64,000 nt of DNA from Streptococcus sp. CF8_St5-11 (GCF_024295625.1 NZ_JANCOJ010000003.1:124001-188000); one strand, 5' to 3'. Numbered from the stretch's first letter, positions 20,471 to 30,438 are shown. Notes: generated by a model from the sequence alone, not told the origin. Program-made: numbers and translations.

Positions 20471-20893
20471 ATGGAAAAAAATATTATTAATTTTAATAAA
20501 CCAAATATTGAAGATGGCTATTCTCCTGAGTTAATAAATTATGTTGATAGACTTATTACAAAGCATCCATTGATTGGTGTTGAAGGAAAAGTTAGTCTGA
20601 ATTATACAGGGGCAACATATACTTTTGATGGGAAAGAGTATGCGGTATTTTTACTAATTAATCGAACTTCTGTAACTATTAATAATAGTTTCGGATTGTA
20701 TCTTAATTGGCAATACGATGGCTTCAGCGTGTATGATAATCAACCTATTTTTTATAATCATGAAAGTAGAGGTGATTTAGAAAGTAATCACGCAGTGCTA
20801 ATGATGTTAGAGATTTCTTCCGAACAAAAGAAAATAGTTGATCGGATGGAAGATCCTCAGAAAATGGACATTGAATTAAGAGTTTATAAATAG
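20471..20893 (+). CDS. Leaderless paralogue of the preceding lipoprotein (140 aa)
   Basis: 140 aa, clearly paralogous to the domain of the upstream lipoprotein: GYSPELINYVDRLI, VSLNYTGATYT, EYAVFLLINR, NHESRGDL and a matching C-terminus align end to end. It has no signal peptide or lipobox and should stay in the cytoplasm. A good RBS (AAGGAGAGG) precedes ATG 20471, so it is an expressed gene rather than a decayed copy. It may give immunity from the inside, or bind the toxin before export. Function is inferred from context. Confidence 0.75.
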   Translation: MEKNIINFNKPNIEDGYSPELINYVDRLITKHPLIGVEGKVSLNYTGATYTFDGKEYAVFLLINRTSVTINNSFGLYLNWQYDGFSVYDNQPIFYNHESRGDLESNHAVLMMLEISSEQKKIVDRMEDPQKMDIELRVYK

Positions 20894-20939
20894 TGAAAAA
20901 CTCTAAAATGAATATGATTATTAAAAGGATGGGTAATTT

Positions 20940-21347
20940 ATGACAAAACAAAGCCAGTTAGCGTCGCTAAGATCTCAAGCAGCTGCGATATGCCATCAGA
21001 AAGCAGATTATCAAGCAAAGATTAGGGAAATAAAAGAAATTTATAACCATTTACAGAAAATTAAGGGTCGTTATAGAACTGAAAAAAAATCTCTAAATAA
21101 ATTAAAGAATGAAAATAGTGATGAGTGGACGGGAAATCTATATAAGACTCAATTTAATCAACCTGTAAGTAGCGTTATAAGTAATGAACTTAATACCACA
21201 ATTAAAGCTATTGATAGAGATATGGATCGTCTAATTGATAAAATGAATGAATATGAGAATAAGATTTTTGAATGTGATGGTTTGCTTGGACAAATAGAAA
21301 TATGGATTAATAATTTAGCTGGAACAATTGAGAAATGGTTCAATTAA
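20940..21347 (+). CDS. Helical WXG-containing T7SS-associated protein (135 aa)
   Basis: 135-aa coiled-coil-rich protein: helix ~5-58, a turn with DEWTG (Trp-Thr-Gly, a WXG motif, about 60-64), then a helix ~75-135. The layout resembles YwqH/DUF5082-type and other Lap2-like partners that pair with a small Lap protein to guide LXG toxins. It has an A+T-rich composition like its neighbours and an upstream AAGGA. It comes after, not before, the LXG-like gene, so it may instead serve a second cargo now lost. Family assignment is tentative. Confidence 0.72.
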   Translation: MTKQSQLASLRSQAAAICHQKADYQAKIREIKEIYNHLQKIKGRYRTEKKSLNKLKNENSDEWTGNLYKTQFNQPVSSVISNELNTTIKAIDRDMDRLIDKMNEYENKIFECDGLLGQIEIWINNLAGTIEKWFN

Positions 21348-21370
21348 ATTGAGCGAATAAGGAGGTAATT

Positions 21371-21871
21371 ATGCCTAAAAAAATATTATTTATAATTATA
21401 GGAATAATAACTCTGATATTTTTGATATTATTTTTGATTTTTTATTACTTATATCGTCGTGATATAAATATAAAAATTCAATCAACTTCGAAAGTTGAGG
21501 GAATTGTAGTGTCATATGATTCTAGAAATGAAGTTCCTGTATCTTTACCGATTGTTGAATATTCAGTGAATGGAATTAAATATAAAAAAAAATATGATTA
21601 CTCTTATTTTATAGACATATCAACTGAATCTAAGCAATCAAATGTTTTTGATATAAAATACGTTCATGGAACGGGACAAAATTTGGATTTAAAAACCATT
21701 TTTCCAATCGGTTCCAGTATGATAGTATATTATAATCCTAAAAATCCTGAAATAGGCTTTGTTGAGAGATTCGCTGGATTGGACCGATACTATAATATTG
21801 CTATGAAAGTAACAATAGCAGTATATTTGTTAATTGCATCTTTATTATTGTATCTTTTGATTTTTAAATAG
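21371..21871 (+). CDS. DUF3592-like membrane protein
   Basis: 166 aa with two membrane helices (about 5-27 and 143-163) flanking an extracytoplasmic beta domain: KVEGIVVSYDSRNEVPVSLPIVEYSVNG, then FPIGSSMIVYYNPKNPEIGFVE. This is the DUF3592 pattern (a small beta-barrel between two helices). It has a very strong RBS (AAGGAGG). As the last gene of the T7SS cargo module and a membrane protein, it is a plausible immunity protein against a membrane-acting LXG effector. That role is inference. Confidence 0.75.
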   Translation: MPKKILFIIIGIITLIFLILFLIFYYLYRRDINIKIQSTSKVEGIVVSYDSRNEVPVSLPIVEYSVNGIKYKKKYDYSYFIDISTESKQSNVFDIKYVHGTGQNLDLKTIFPIGSSMIVYYNPKNPEIGFVERFAGLDRYYNIAMKVTIAVYLLIASLLLYLLIFK

Positions 21872-21947
21872 TTATATTTGATTTCCATTTAAGATACGTC
21901 ATATGTGAACTACACTTATTCGGTTCTTTGTCAACTGTAGTAGGTTG

Positions 21948-22136
21948 ATGAAAAATTACAATATAGAGAGAACCACTTGGTTCTCTTTTTTAGTGGTCAT
22001 CGGTGTTTTCTTTGCCATGTACCGTCTGACTCTTCAAGCGCAAAAGGAGCAAGAGGAGAAAGTGGAGATTCGGCAGAAGTTGCAAGCATCTATGAAGGTT
22101 CAAAATCAAGAACAACTCTCAAGAGAAGATATTTAG
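21948..22136 (+). pseudogene. Small membrane protein, probably damaged
   Basis: 62 codons from ATG 21948: a membrane helix (TTWFSFLVVIGVFFAMYRLTL) then a charged helix ending SREDI and TAG (22134-22136). The same frame continues past the TAG for 22 more coding-like codons (AQMKDLLRTPSSSSETEATSGE) to TGA at 22203-22205, suggesting a CAG-to-TAG nonsense change. The 5' end overlaps a terminator-like hairpin (21968-21990) and lacks a good RBS, as if the start was replaced at the edge of the T7SS module. From about 22000 the composition returns to G+C-rich. It may still make a short peptide. Confidence 0.45.
21968..21992 (+). terminator. Terminator-like hairpin closing the T7SS cargo module
   Basis: AGAGAACC / GGTTCTCT with a short loop, followed by T6. 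It lies inside the 5' end of the damaged small gene. Confidence 0.6.
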
Positions 22137-22238
22137 GCGCAGATGAAGGACCTGCTACGGACACCGAGCTCCAGCTCAGAAACAGAGGCAACAAGTGGGG
22201 AATGATCAGGATTGCCTGCTGTTGACCAATCATCGAGA

Positions 22239-22265
22239 AATCACCGTCCTATCGGTGATTTTTTC
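22239..22265 (+). terminator. Terminator before polC
   Basis: AATCACCG (22239-22246) pairs with CGGTGATT (22253-22260), then T run. Confidence 0.75.
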
Positions 22266-22400
22266 GTCTTCACTTCTCCCTCGAATTAATCCTTAAATTG
22301 TGATAAAATAAGGGTTACGAATGTTTTTGAATGGTCTGTTTTTGCTTAGAAAGTGGGCCACTCAACAGTGAGCAAAAGAATCAAGATCAAGGGAGAAACA

Positions 22401-25400
22401 ATGTCCAACACCTTTGAAATTTTAATGGATCAGCTGGATATGCCGCTGGAGATGCGATCTTCCAGTGCCTTTTTGCATGCGGAGATTCAAGAAGTCGTGG
22501 TGCACAAGGTCAGCCGGGTTTGGGAGTTCCGCTTTGCCTTTGCGGAAGTCTTGCCGATTGCTTTGTTTAAGGAATTGCGCAAGCGCTTGAAGGATGAATT
22601 TTCAAAGACAGGAAACCAGGCGACCTTTACCATCCAAGTGGCCAATCCGGACTTTTCTGCTGATTTATTGCAGGCCTACTACCGGGAGGTCTTTGAGGAA
22701 GGTCCTTGTGCGAGTCAAGGCTTTAAGGGGCTTTACCAAGACTTGCAGGTGCGCGCGGAAGGGCAGGAATTGATCATCTCAGGGCCTTCTTCGGTCGATA
22801 CGGAGCATTTTCGTAAGAACCATTTGCCCAACCTTGCCAAGCAGTTGGAAGCCTTTGGTTTTCCACATTTCACCTGTCGAGTGGAGTCTGATGATGCGCT
22901 GACAGAGCAAGAAGTGGCGCGCTTTGAGCAGGAAAATGAAAAGATCTTCCAAGCGGCCAATGAAGAGACCTTGCGGGCTATGGAATCCTTGGCCCAGATG
23001 GCTCCGCCACCTGCAGTTGAAGAAAAACCAGCCTTTGATTTCAAGGCTAAGAAGGCTGCGGCTAAACCTAAGCTAGACAAGGCTGAGATCACTCCGATGA
23101 TCGAGATCATAACGGAAGAGAACCGGATTGTCTTTGAGGGTGTGGTCTTTGACGTGGAGCACAAGGTGACGCGGACCGGTCGGGTCTTGATCAGCTTTAA
23201 GATGACCGACTATACCTCGAGTTTTTCCCTTCAGAAATGGGTCAAAAATGAGGAAGAAGCCCAGAAGTTTGACATGATCAAGAAGAACAGCTGGCTCCGG
23301 GTGCGGGGAAATATCGAAATGAACAATTTCACGCGTGACTTAACTATGAATGTCCAAGACATCCAGGAAGTCGTGCATTATACCCGCAAGGACCTGATGC
23401 CAGAAGGTGAGCGCCGGGTGGAATTCCACGCCCATACCAACATGTCGACCATGGATGCCCTGCCGGAAGTCGAAGAGCTAGTTGCCAAGGCAGCTGAGTG
23501 GGGCCACAAGGCGGTGGCGATCACCGACCATGGCAATGTACAGAGCTTCCCACATGGCTTTAAAGCAGCCAAGAAGGCTGGGATCCAGCTGATCTATGGG
23601 ATGGAAGCCAATATCGTAGAGGACAATGTGCCCATCACCTATCACGAGGTGGATCTGGACCTTAATGAAGCGACTTATGTGGTCTTTGACGTGGAAACGA
23701 CGGGACTTTCAGCCATTTACAATGACTTGATCCAGGTCGCCGGTTCTAAGATGTACAAGGGCAATGTCATTGAGGAGTTTGACGAGTTTATCGATCCGGG
23801 CCATCCTCTGTCGGCCTCTACGACCCAATTGACAGGGATCACCAATGAACATGTCCGTGGGGCCAAGCCTTTGGTGCAGGTCTTGAAGGAATTTCAGGCC
23901 TTCTGTGAGGGAACCGTTCTTGTCGCCCACAATGCCACTTTTGACATGAGCTTCATGAATGTCAACTACGAGCGTCATGGCCTTCCAAAAATCACCCAAC
24001 CAGTCATCGATACGTTGGAATTTGCCCGCAACCTCTACCCATATTTTAGATGGCATAGCTTGGGGCACTTGACCAAGCGCTTTGGGGTCGCCTTGGAACA
24101 TCACCATATGGCCAACTATGATGCGGAAGCGACGGGGCGCTTGCTTTTCATCTTTATCAAGGATGTAGCAGAAAAGCATGGGGTGACCAATCTCAAGGAT
24201 TTGAATATCGATCTGATCAATGAAAATTCCTATAAGAAGGCGCGGGTCAAGCATGCCACGATCTATGTCAAGAATCAGACCGGCCTTAAGAATATGTTTA
24301 AACTGGTCTCTCTTTCTGGGACCAAGTATTTCGAAGGGGTCCCACGGATTCCCAAGACCGTGCTGGATGCCCACCGAGAGGGCTTGATCCTTGGATCAGC
24401 TTGTTCTGAAGGAGAAGTCTTCGATGCGGTCGTCTCTCAAGGAGTTGACGCGGCAGTCGAAGTGGCTAAGTACTACGACTTTATCGAGGTTATGCCACCG
24501 GCTATCTATGCGCCTCTCATTGCCAAGGAGCAGGTCAAGGACATGGACGAGCTCCAGACCATTATAAAGAGCTTGATTGAGGTGGGAGATCGCCTAGGTA
24601 AGCCCGTTCTTGCCACAGGGAATGTCCACTATCTGGAACCGGAAGATGAGATCTATCGGGAGATCATTGTCCGCAGTCTCGGGCAAGGGGCCATGATTAA
24701 CCGGACTATCGGCCATGGAGAAAACGCCCAACCAGCACCCCTACCAAAAGCCCATTTCCGTACAACCAATGAAATGCTGGATGAATTTGCCTTTTTAGGG
24801 GAAGACTTGGCGCGCAAGATTGTCATTGAAAATACCAATGCCCTGGCAGAAATCTTCGAACCTGTCGAAGTGGTCAAGGGTGACCTCTATACGCCATTTA
24901 TCGACAAGGCCGAAGAAACAGTTGCGGAATTGACCTATAAGCGAGCCTTTGAGATCTATGGTAATCCGCTCCCTGATATTGTCGATCTGCGGATTGAAAA
25001 GGAATTGACCTCTATCTTGGGGAATGGCTTTGCCGTGATTTATCTGGCCTCGCAAATGCTGGTGCATCGTTCCAATGAGCGGGGCTACCTGGTTGGATCG
25101 CGTGGATCCGTTGGATCCAGCTTTGTCGCGACCATGATTGGGATTACGGAGGTTAATCCGCTCTCGCCTCACTATGTCTGCAGCCAGTGCCAGTACAGTG
25201 AGTTCATCACTGATGGCTCTTATGGATCTGGTTTTGATATGCCGGATAAGGATTGTCCAAACTGTGGCCACAAGCTCAGCAAAAACGGCCAAGACATTCC
25301 GTTTGAGACCTTCCTTGGTTTTGATGGGGACAAGGTACCCGATATCGATTTGAACTTCTCAGGGGAAGACCAGCCGAGTGCCCACTTGGATGTTCGCGAT

Positions 25401-26795
25401 ATCTTTGGGGAAGAATATGCCTTCCGGGCAGGAACAGTAGGTACCGTCGCGGCCAAGACTGCCTATGGGTTTGTCAAGGGCTATGAGCGGGATTTTGGCA
25501 AGTACTATCGAGATGCTGAGGTCGAACGTCTGGCCCAAGGTGCCGCTGGGGTCAAGCGGACGACCGGTCAGCACCCGGGGGGAATCGTTGTTATTCCAAA
25601 CTATATGGATGTCTATGACTTTACTCCGGTCCAGTATCCAGCAGATGATGTGACAGCTGAATGGCAGACCACTCACTTTAACTTCCACGATATCGATGAG
25701 AACGTCCTCAAGCTCGATGTCCTAGGACACGATGATCCGACTATGATTCGCAAACTCCAAGACTTGTCAGGAATTGATCCGAATGATATTCCTATGGATG
25801 ACCCAGGTGTCATGGCCCTCTTCTCAGGGACCGATATCCTAGGAGTGACACCGGAGCAAATCGGGACTTCAACTGGTATGCTGGGGATCCCTGAGTTTGG
25901 GACCAACTTCGTTCGGGGCATGGTCGATGAAACCCATCCGACGACCTTTGCCGAGTTGCTTCAGCTCTCTGGTCTGTCTCACGGTACCGACGTGTGGTTG
26001 GGAAATGCTCAAGACTTGATCAAGGCGGGCATTGCCGATCTATCGACCGTTATCGGGTGTCGGGATGACATCATGGTCTACCTCATGCACGCAGGGCTCA
26101 AGCCTAAGATGGCCTTTACCATCATGGAGCGTGTGCGGAAAGGCATGTGGCTCAAGATCTCAGAAGAAGAGCGCAATGGCTATATCCAAGCCATGAAGGA
26201 AAACAATGTTCCTGAGTGGTACATCGAGTCCTGTGGAAAGATCAAGTACATGTTCCCCAAAGCCCATGCGGCGGCCTACGTTATGATGGCCCTTCGGGTG
26301 GCCTACTTTAAGGTGCATCATCCTCTCTATTATTACTGTGCCTACTTCTCGATTCGGGCCAAGGCCTTTGATATCAAAACCATGGGAGCTGGCCTGGAGG
26401 CCGTGAAAGCTCGAATGAAAGAAATAGCTGAGAAACGCAAGAATAATGAAGCTTCCAACGTAGAGATCGACCTCTACACCACCCTTGAGATTGTCAATGA
26501 GATGTGGGAGCGTGGCTTCAAGTTTGGCAAGCTCGACCTCTATCGCAGTCAGGCAACAGAATTCTTGATCGATGGGGACACCCTCATTCCACCATTTGTC
26601 GCGATGGATGGTCTAGGAGAGAACGTTGCCAAGCAAATCGTGCGGGCGCGTGAAGAAGGAGAATTCCTTTCTAAGACGGAGCTCCGTAAGCGTGGCGGTG
26701 TCTCCTCAACCCTGGTTGAAAAGATGGATGAAATGGGCATTCTGGGCAATATGCCAGAGGATAATCAGTTGAGTTTGTTTGATGATTTGTTTTGA
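22401..26795 (+). CDS. polC: DNA polymerase III alpha subunit, PolC type
   Basis: 1464 aa, the replicative polymerase of low-G+C Gram-positives with built-in proofreading. Domains in order: N-terminal domain, OB fold (about 245-330), PHP segment ([13 protein letters not shown], about 342), DEDDh 3'-5' exonuclease (FDVETTGLS, about 431; [10 protein letters not shown]), zinc module (CSQCQYS and CPNCGHK, about 929-956) and the polymerase core with PDIDLNFSG (about 982). ATG 22401 after GGGAG is chosen; the frame is open 48 bases further upstream but without an RBS. Length matches streptococcal PolC. Confidence 0.98.
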   Translation: MSNTFEILMDQLDMPLEMRSSSAFLHAEIQEVVVHKVSRVWEFRFAFAEVLPIALFKELRKRLKDEFSKTGNQATFTIQVANPDFSADLLQAYYREVFEEGPCASQGFKGLYQDLQVRAEGQELIISGPSSVDTEHFRKNHLPNLAKQLEAFGFPHFTCRVESDDALTEQEVARFEQENEKIFQAANEETLRAMESLAQMAPPPAVEEKPAFDFKAKKAAAKPKLDKAEITPMIEIITEENRIVFEGVVFDVEHKVTRTGRVLISFKMTDYTSSFSLQKWVKNEEEAQKFDMIKKNSWLRVRGNIEMNNFTRDLTMNVQDIQEVVHYTRKDLMPEGERRVEFHAHTNMSTMDALPEVEELVAKAAEWGHKAVAITDHGNVQSFPHGFKAAKKAGIQLIYGMEANIVEDNVPITYHEVDLDLNEATYVVFDVETTGLSAIYNDLIQVAGSKMYKGNVIEEFDEFIDPGHPLSASTTQLTGITNEHVRGAKPLVQVLKEFQAFCEGTVLVAHNATFDMSFMNVNYERHGLPKITQPVIDTLEFARNLYPYFRWHSLGHLTKRFGVALEHHHMANYDAEATGRLLFIFIKDVAEKHGVTNLKDLNIDLINENSYKKARVKHATIYVKNQTGLKNMFKLVSLSGTKYFEGVPRIPKTVLDAHREGLILGSACSEGEVFDAVVSQGVDAAVEVAKYYDFIEVMPPAIYAPLIAKEQVKDMDELQTIIKSLIEVGDRLGKPVLATGNVHYLEPEDEIYREIIVRSLGQGAMINRTIGHGENAQPAPLPKAHFRTTNEMLDEFAFLGEDLARKIVIENTNALAEIFEPVEVVKGDLYTPFIDKAEETVAELTYKRAFEIYGNPLPDIVDLRIEKELTSILGNGFAVIYLASQMLVHRSNERGYLVGSRGSVGSSFVATMIGITEVNPLSPHYVCSQCQYSEFITDGSYGSGFDMPDKDCPNCGHKLSKNGQDIPFETFLGFDGDKVPDIDLNFSGEDQPSAHLDVRDIFGEEYAFRAGTVGTVAAKTAYGFVKGYERDFGKYYRDAEVERLAQGAAGVKRTTGQHPGGIVVIPNYMDVYDFTPVQYPADDVTAEWQTTHFNFHDIDENVLKLDVLGHDDPTMIRKLQDLSGIDPNDIPMDDPGVMALFSGTDILGVTPEQIGTSTGMLGIPEFGTNFVRGMVDETHPTTFAELLQLSGLSHGTDVWLGNAQDLIKAGIADLSTVIGCRDDIMVYLMHAGLKPKMAFTIMERVRKGMWLKISEEERNGYIQAMKENNVPEWYIESCGKIKYMFPKAHAAAYVMMALRVAYFKVHHPLYYYCAYFSIRAKAFDIKTMGAGLEAVKARMKEIAEKRKNNEASNVEIDLYTTLEIVNEMWERGFKFGKLDLYRSQATEFLIDGDTLIPPFVAMDGLGENVAKQIVRAREEGEFLSKTELRKRGGVSSTLVEKMDEMGILGNMPEDNQLSLFDDLF

Positions 26796-26834
26796 TGGAT
26801 AAATGATTTTTATTCAAAAGAATTAGCTACCCTT

Positions 26835-26866
26835 AACTACAGATTCATATGAATTTGTAGTTTTTT
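26835..26866 (+). terminator. Terminator after polC
   Basis: Near-perfect palindrome 26835-26862 (AACTACA ... TGTAGTT with ATTCATATGAAT inside), then T run. Confidence 0.8.
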
Positions 26867-26891
26867 AAAAAATACGATAAAGGCAGATAAA

Positions 26892-28202
26892 ATGAGTATT
26901 CAATTTACTTCAAAAAAGGTTGGAGAGCTATTGAAAGAAGGGAATTTGCGGATTCCTTCTTATCAAAGACCTTATAAGTGGAACAGAAAGCATATTCGTA
27001 ATCTTTTTTATGATTTACGAGATGCTATGGAAAAAAAGGAATATCAAGTTGGCTCTGTTATCTTTCATGATAATGGTGGATACTTAGATATTGTAGATGG
27101 GCAACAACGACTAATTTCTATTTCCTTGTTTCTTCATTCATTAGAAAAGTTAAAGGATTATGAAGGCGCTAATCAACTTTTAGGTGCTGAATTTGGAGAG
27201 ATATCCTGCTATCATGCAAGCGAAAATTATAACGAGTGGGAAAATTTAACTCAATTGGTTGGTACAAGCCAGGCAAAAGATATTTGCGAATTTTTATTGG
27301 AAAATTGTTCTATTTCTTGTATCATCATGCCAGAGGAACGTTTGGCAGAAGCCTTTCAATTATTTGATTCTCAGAATAATCGTGGAAAATCTTTAGAACC
27401 TCATGATTTACTCAAAGCCTATCATCTGCGTCAACAAGACTCAGATGATGAAAAAATTGTTGAGAAATGGGAGCAGTTTGTGGAAGATGACGATTTAAGT
27501 CTGAAAGATTTATTTGATAAGCATCTTTTCCGTATGAGACGTTGGTCTAGGGGAGAAACAGGACTAACTAACAAGCGTTATGGTTCTTATCTGCGTTTTA
27601 CAGAAGATTTTATTGACGATTTTAAAGGTGTTGATTTAAATCAGAATTTTCCATACCTAGAATTATATCGTCATATTGAAAACTTCCCTATGTCAATTAC
27701 TATGCCAATCATAGATGGAAGCAAATTTTTTGAATATATTGAATCTGTTCATCAAATGATTAAAGATCATATAGATGTTTTAAATAAACAGTTAGGAATT
27801 TTTAATGATCCTAAGAGTGAAGAAAATGGTTCAGATTACCCTGAAGGTATGTTAAAAATTTACAATAGTTCAAAGGGGCGCTATCGCAAGTGCCACAATC
27901 TGTTTCTAAACATTTGTTCTCTCTTTGCGGAGAGATTTGGAAAAGATAAGCTATCAAAGGAAATAGTAGAAACCTTGTTTATTTGGGCTTACTACCCCCG
28001 TGTGAAGTCTCGAGCCATATATGACGCTACTGTAGGAAACTACGCTGCAGGCGGGAAGTTCAGACAAAGAGAAGTTCAAAAACTATTTCAAGTTTTAGCC
28101 CATGCTGTGACTCCGAATGATTTCATGGTTAAGATAGATAGAGAATTATTTGAAAATTATACGATGGAACAAATTATAGAAGAGGAAAAAGATAAATGGT
28201 AG
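26892..28202 (+). CDS. DUF262 protein without nuclease domain (defence pair, gene A)
   Basis: 436 aa. The N-terminal DUF262 domain (ParB/Srx-like fold) is clear: IPSYQRPYKW (21-30), VDGQQR (68-73) and FDSQNNRGKSLEPHDLLKAY (about 157-176). In DUF262 proteins such as SspE and GmrSD the DGQQR motif binds or hydrolyses nucleotide and helps sense modified phage DNA. The C-terminal half is helical with no EHxxP/HNH DUF1524 nuclease motif. The stop overlaps the start of gene B by 7 bases. It is A+T-rich relative to polC, suggesting acquisition. A partner/sensor role is inferred. Confidence 0.85.
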   Translation: MSIQFTSKKVGELLKEGNLRIPSYQRPYKWNRKHIRNLFYDLRDAMEKKEYQVGSVIFHDNGGYLDIVDGQQRLISISLFLHSLEKLKDYEGANQLLGAEFGEISCYHASENYNEWENLTQLVGTSQAKDICEFLLENCSISCIIMPEERLAEAFQLFDSQNNRGKSLEPHDLLKAYHLRQQDSDDEKIVEKWEQFVEDDDLSLKDLFDKHLFRMRRWSRGETGLTNKRYGSYLRFTEDFIDDFKGVDLNQNFPYLELYRHIENFPMSITMPIIDGSKFFEYIESVHQMIKDHIDVLNKQLGIFNDPKSEENGSDYPEGMLKIYNSSKGRYRKCHNLFLNICSLFAERFGKDKLSKEIVETLFIWAYYPRVKSRAIYDATVGNYAAGGKFRQREVQKLFQVLAHAVTPNDFMVKIDRELFENYTMEQIIEEEKDKW

Positions 28203-30073
28203 AAACACATATAAGCTTATCCGTTAACCGTTTGTTAAATGAAGATACCTATGCTATTCCTCTTTATCAGAGAAATTTTGCTTGGACTTATGATGAAATT
28301 GAACAATTATTGAACGATGTGGCAGATGCTTTTCAAGAAAAGAGAGACAATTATTATATTGGAACATTAGTTGTTAATGAAGAGAATGATCTTTTCAAAA
28401 TAATAGATGGGCAACAACGGACAACAGCACTTAATTTGATTGCCTTAGCTTTGAAGCATGAGTTTGGTTTTGATAGATTGAAAGCTGTCAATCTTACCTT
28501 CCCAGCTCGGAAGAAATCAAACGATAATATTCAAAAACTATTTATCAATGAAAAAATTTCTGAGGACGATGAAAATGAATTAACTAGAGGTTACAGACAT
28601 GCTAAAGATGCCTTGAAAAAAGTGCTAGGAGAGCGCCAACTTGAACCTCAGCCCTTCGTTGATTATCTTTTTAATAAAGTCATCATTTTTCGTAGTATTC
28701 TTCCTAAAGATTTAGATTTGAATCTTTATTTCGAACGTTTCAATTCTCGAGGAGAACAACTAGAGGCTCATGAGATTCTTAAGGCGCAAATGATGGCTAA
28801 GTTCGGTATAGATCAAGAAATGGCTCAAAAGTTTGCAAGAATCTGGGATGCTTGCGCAGAGTTTGATAAGCCAGTAGCAAGTCAATTTAAGATGAGGCGG
28901 AAGAGGGCAGATAATTTTCAGGAGCGTGAACGTATTTTCGGATGGCACTTTTCAAATTACTCCTTTCATAATATTTATGATGACATTGATTTTTATCAAA
29001 ATGAAAGAAGAAAGTTATCAGATATATTAGGAATAAAGGTCAATGAAAAAATTACAGAATCAGAAAAAGATTTTGGTGACTATACCCAAGTTATTGATTT
29101 TCCGACGTTTTTACTCCATGTATTGGCAATTTGGGAAGGTAAGGATACCAGTGAGGTTCAGTTAGATGATAAGAAACTCTTAACTCTATTTGATATAAAA
29201 AATAAAAATGAGACTTGGGTTATTGAGTTCAGTGAATTCCTTCTTAGAATGAAACATATTTTTGATAATTTCATTGTTAGAAATTCAAATATGGATTCTT
29301 CAAGCAGAAATAAGGATGAATGGTTTTTGCAGAAGGGTACTTACTATGAATACCAGCCAAATGGAAAAGCAAAAGAGCATTACATAGTTGAAGAACGCTT
29401 TACTAAGAATACATTTTCAGATTCAGAAATGAACAAAAACATCATTCTTCTTCAATCTATGTTTGCTGTGACTTTCACTGCCAATCGTGATAGTCGTTGG
29501 TTATATGAAAGTTTGCGATTCCTCTTCAACCATATTGAAGAGTTAGATCAACCGGAATTTGGTTCTTATTTTAAGGATTTTCTTGAAATAATGGCTGTAA
29601 GATATGCTGAGGGAAGATTGTTCACCGAGGAAGATATGCTCAAAAAATATGGTGATATTCCTGTTTATGCATTCAATTTTGTTGATTACATCTTATGGAA
29701 AAACCGTGAAGAATTAGGAAGGAAGTATAAAGGTGTTAAATTTGATCATTTCAAATTTGCTTATCGTCGTTCCATAGAGCATTGGTTCCCACAACATCCA
29801 AATAGTGATGAAAAAATTGAGAAAATGGATGATCAATTCTTACACTCTTTTGGGAACCTTTGTATCATTACAGATAGTCAAAATTCAAAATTTGGAAATT
29901 TAGTCCCGAGTGCAAAATATAAACAGTGGGAAGGAATTTTTGATCGTCAGAGTCTAAAGTTACAAATAATGGCTAATATAACAGAAAAAACTAAATGGGA
30001 ATCGTATCAAATAAAAGGACTTGAAAAAGAAATTTTACCTATGGTCAAAAGATTCATAGAAAGTAAGTCATAA
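28196..30073 (+). CDS. DUF262-DUF1524 protein, putative HNH restriction nuclease (gene B)
   Basis: 625 aa. N-terminal DUF262: IPLYQRNFAW (21-30), IDGQQRTTALNLIALAL (70-86), FERFNSRGEQLEAHEILKAQ (about 179-198). C-terminal DUF1524 HNH-type nuclease: SIEHWFPQHPN (catalytic His) and SFGNLCIITDSQNSKFGN. This is the architecture of GmrSD and SspE, which cut or nick foreign DNA, the first with base-modified and the second with phosphorothioate-linked systems. No Dnd/Ssp modification genes are in the window. Together with gene A it forms a two-gene candidate anti-phage operon ended by a terminator. Confidence 0.88.
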   Translation: MVETHISLSVNRLLNEDTYAIPLYQRNFAWTYDEIEQLLNDVADAFQEKRDNYYIGTLVVNEENDLFKIIDGQQRTTALNLIALALKHEFGFDRLKAVNLTFPARKKSNDNIQKLFINEKISEDDENELTRGYRHAKDALKKVLGERQLEPQPFVDYLFNKVIIFRSILPKDLDLNLYFERFNSRGEQLEAHEILKAQMMAKFGIDQEMAQKFARIWDACAEFDKPVASQFKMRRKRADNFQERERIFGWHFSNYSFHNIYDDIDFYQNERRKLSDILGIKVNEKITESEKDFGDYTQVIDFPTFLLHVLAIWEGKDTSEVQLDDKKLLTLFDIKNKNETWVIEFSEFLLRMKHIFDNFIVRNSNMDSSSRNKDEWFLQKGTYYEYQPNGKAKEHYIVEERFTKNTFSDSEMNKNIILLQSMFAVTFTANRDSRWLYESLRFLFNHIEELDQPEFGSYFKDFLEIMAVRYAEGRLFTEEDMLKKYGDIPVYAFNFVDYILWKNREELGRKYKGVKFDHFKFAYRRSIEHWFPQHPNSDEKIEKMDDQFLHSFGNLCIITDSQNSKFGNLVPSAKYKQWEGIFDRQSLKLQIMANITEKTKWESYQIKGLEKEILPMVKRFIESKS

Positions 30074-30098
30074 GAATTGCCTTGATCATTAATTTCAA

Positions 30099-30142
30099 AA
30101 GGCTATTGTATATCTAATAGATTTACAATAGCCTTCTTTTTT
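30099..30142 (+). terminator. Terminator after the DUF262 pair
   Basis: AAGGCTATTGTA (30099-30110) and TACAATAGCCTT (30124-30135) form a 12-bp stem, then T-rich. Confidence 0.85.
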
Positions 30143-30174
30143 GTTACAATAATCAATAGAAAGAAGGTGAGAAT

Positions 30175-30438
30175 ATGTCAAAGACGAGCATGAGTATCCG
30201 TTTGGATAGTGAGGTTAAGGAGCAGGCCCAACTAGTGTTTAATCATTTAGGGATGGATATGACCACAGCTATCAACATTTTCCTCCGTCAGGCTATTCAA
30301 TATCAGGGCTTACCTTTTGATGTTCGATTAGACGATCATGGGAAGTTGCTCCAAGTCGTAACGGATGTAGAGCAAAATCGGAATATGAGTCAACCCTTTG
30401 AATCAGTCTCAGACTTGATGGAGGACCTGCGTGCTTAA
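30175..30438 (+). CDS. dinJ: RelB/DinJ-family antitoxin
   Basis: 87 aa. The N-terminal ribbon-helix-helix SMSIRLDSEVKEQAQ plus GMDMTTAINIFLRQAI is the RelB/DinJ signature: a beta strand that reads the operator and two helices that dimerise. The C-terminal part (PFESVSDLMEDLRA) wraps and neutralises the toxin. It normally represses its own operon with the toxin. It overlaps yafQ by 8 bases, which couples translation. AAGAAGGTGAG serves as RBS. Confidence 0.93.
   Translation: MSKTSMSIRLDSEVKEQAQLVFNHLGMDMTTAINIFLRQAIQYQGLPFDVRLDDHGKLLQVVTDVEQNRNMSQPFESVSDLMEDLRA

Noticed and set aside
28196-30073. Calling the second DUF262 gene SspE or GmrSD outright
   Set aside because: The domain order fits, but the phosphorothioate (Dnd/Ssp) genes that define SspE are absent here, and GmrS/GmrD assignment would need a profile search.
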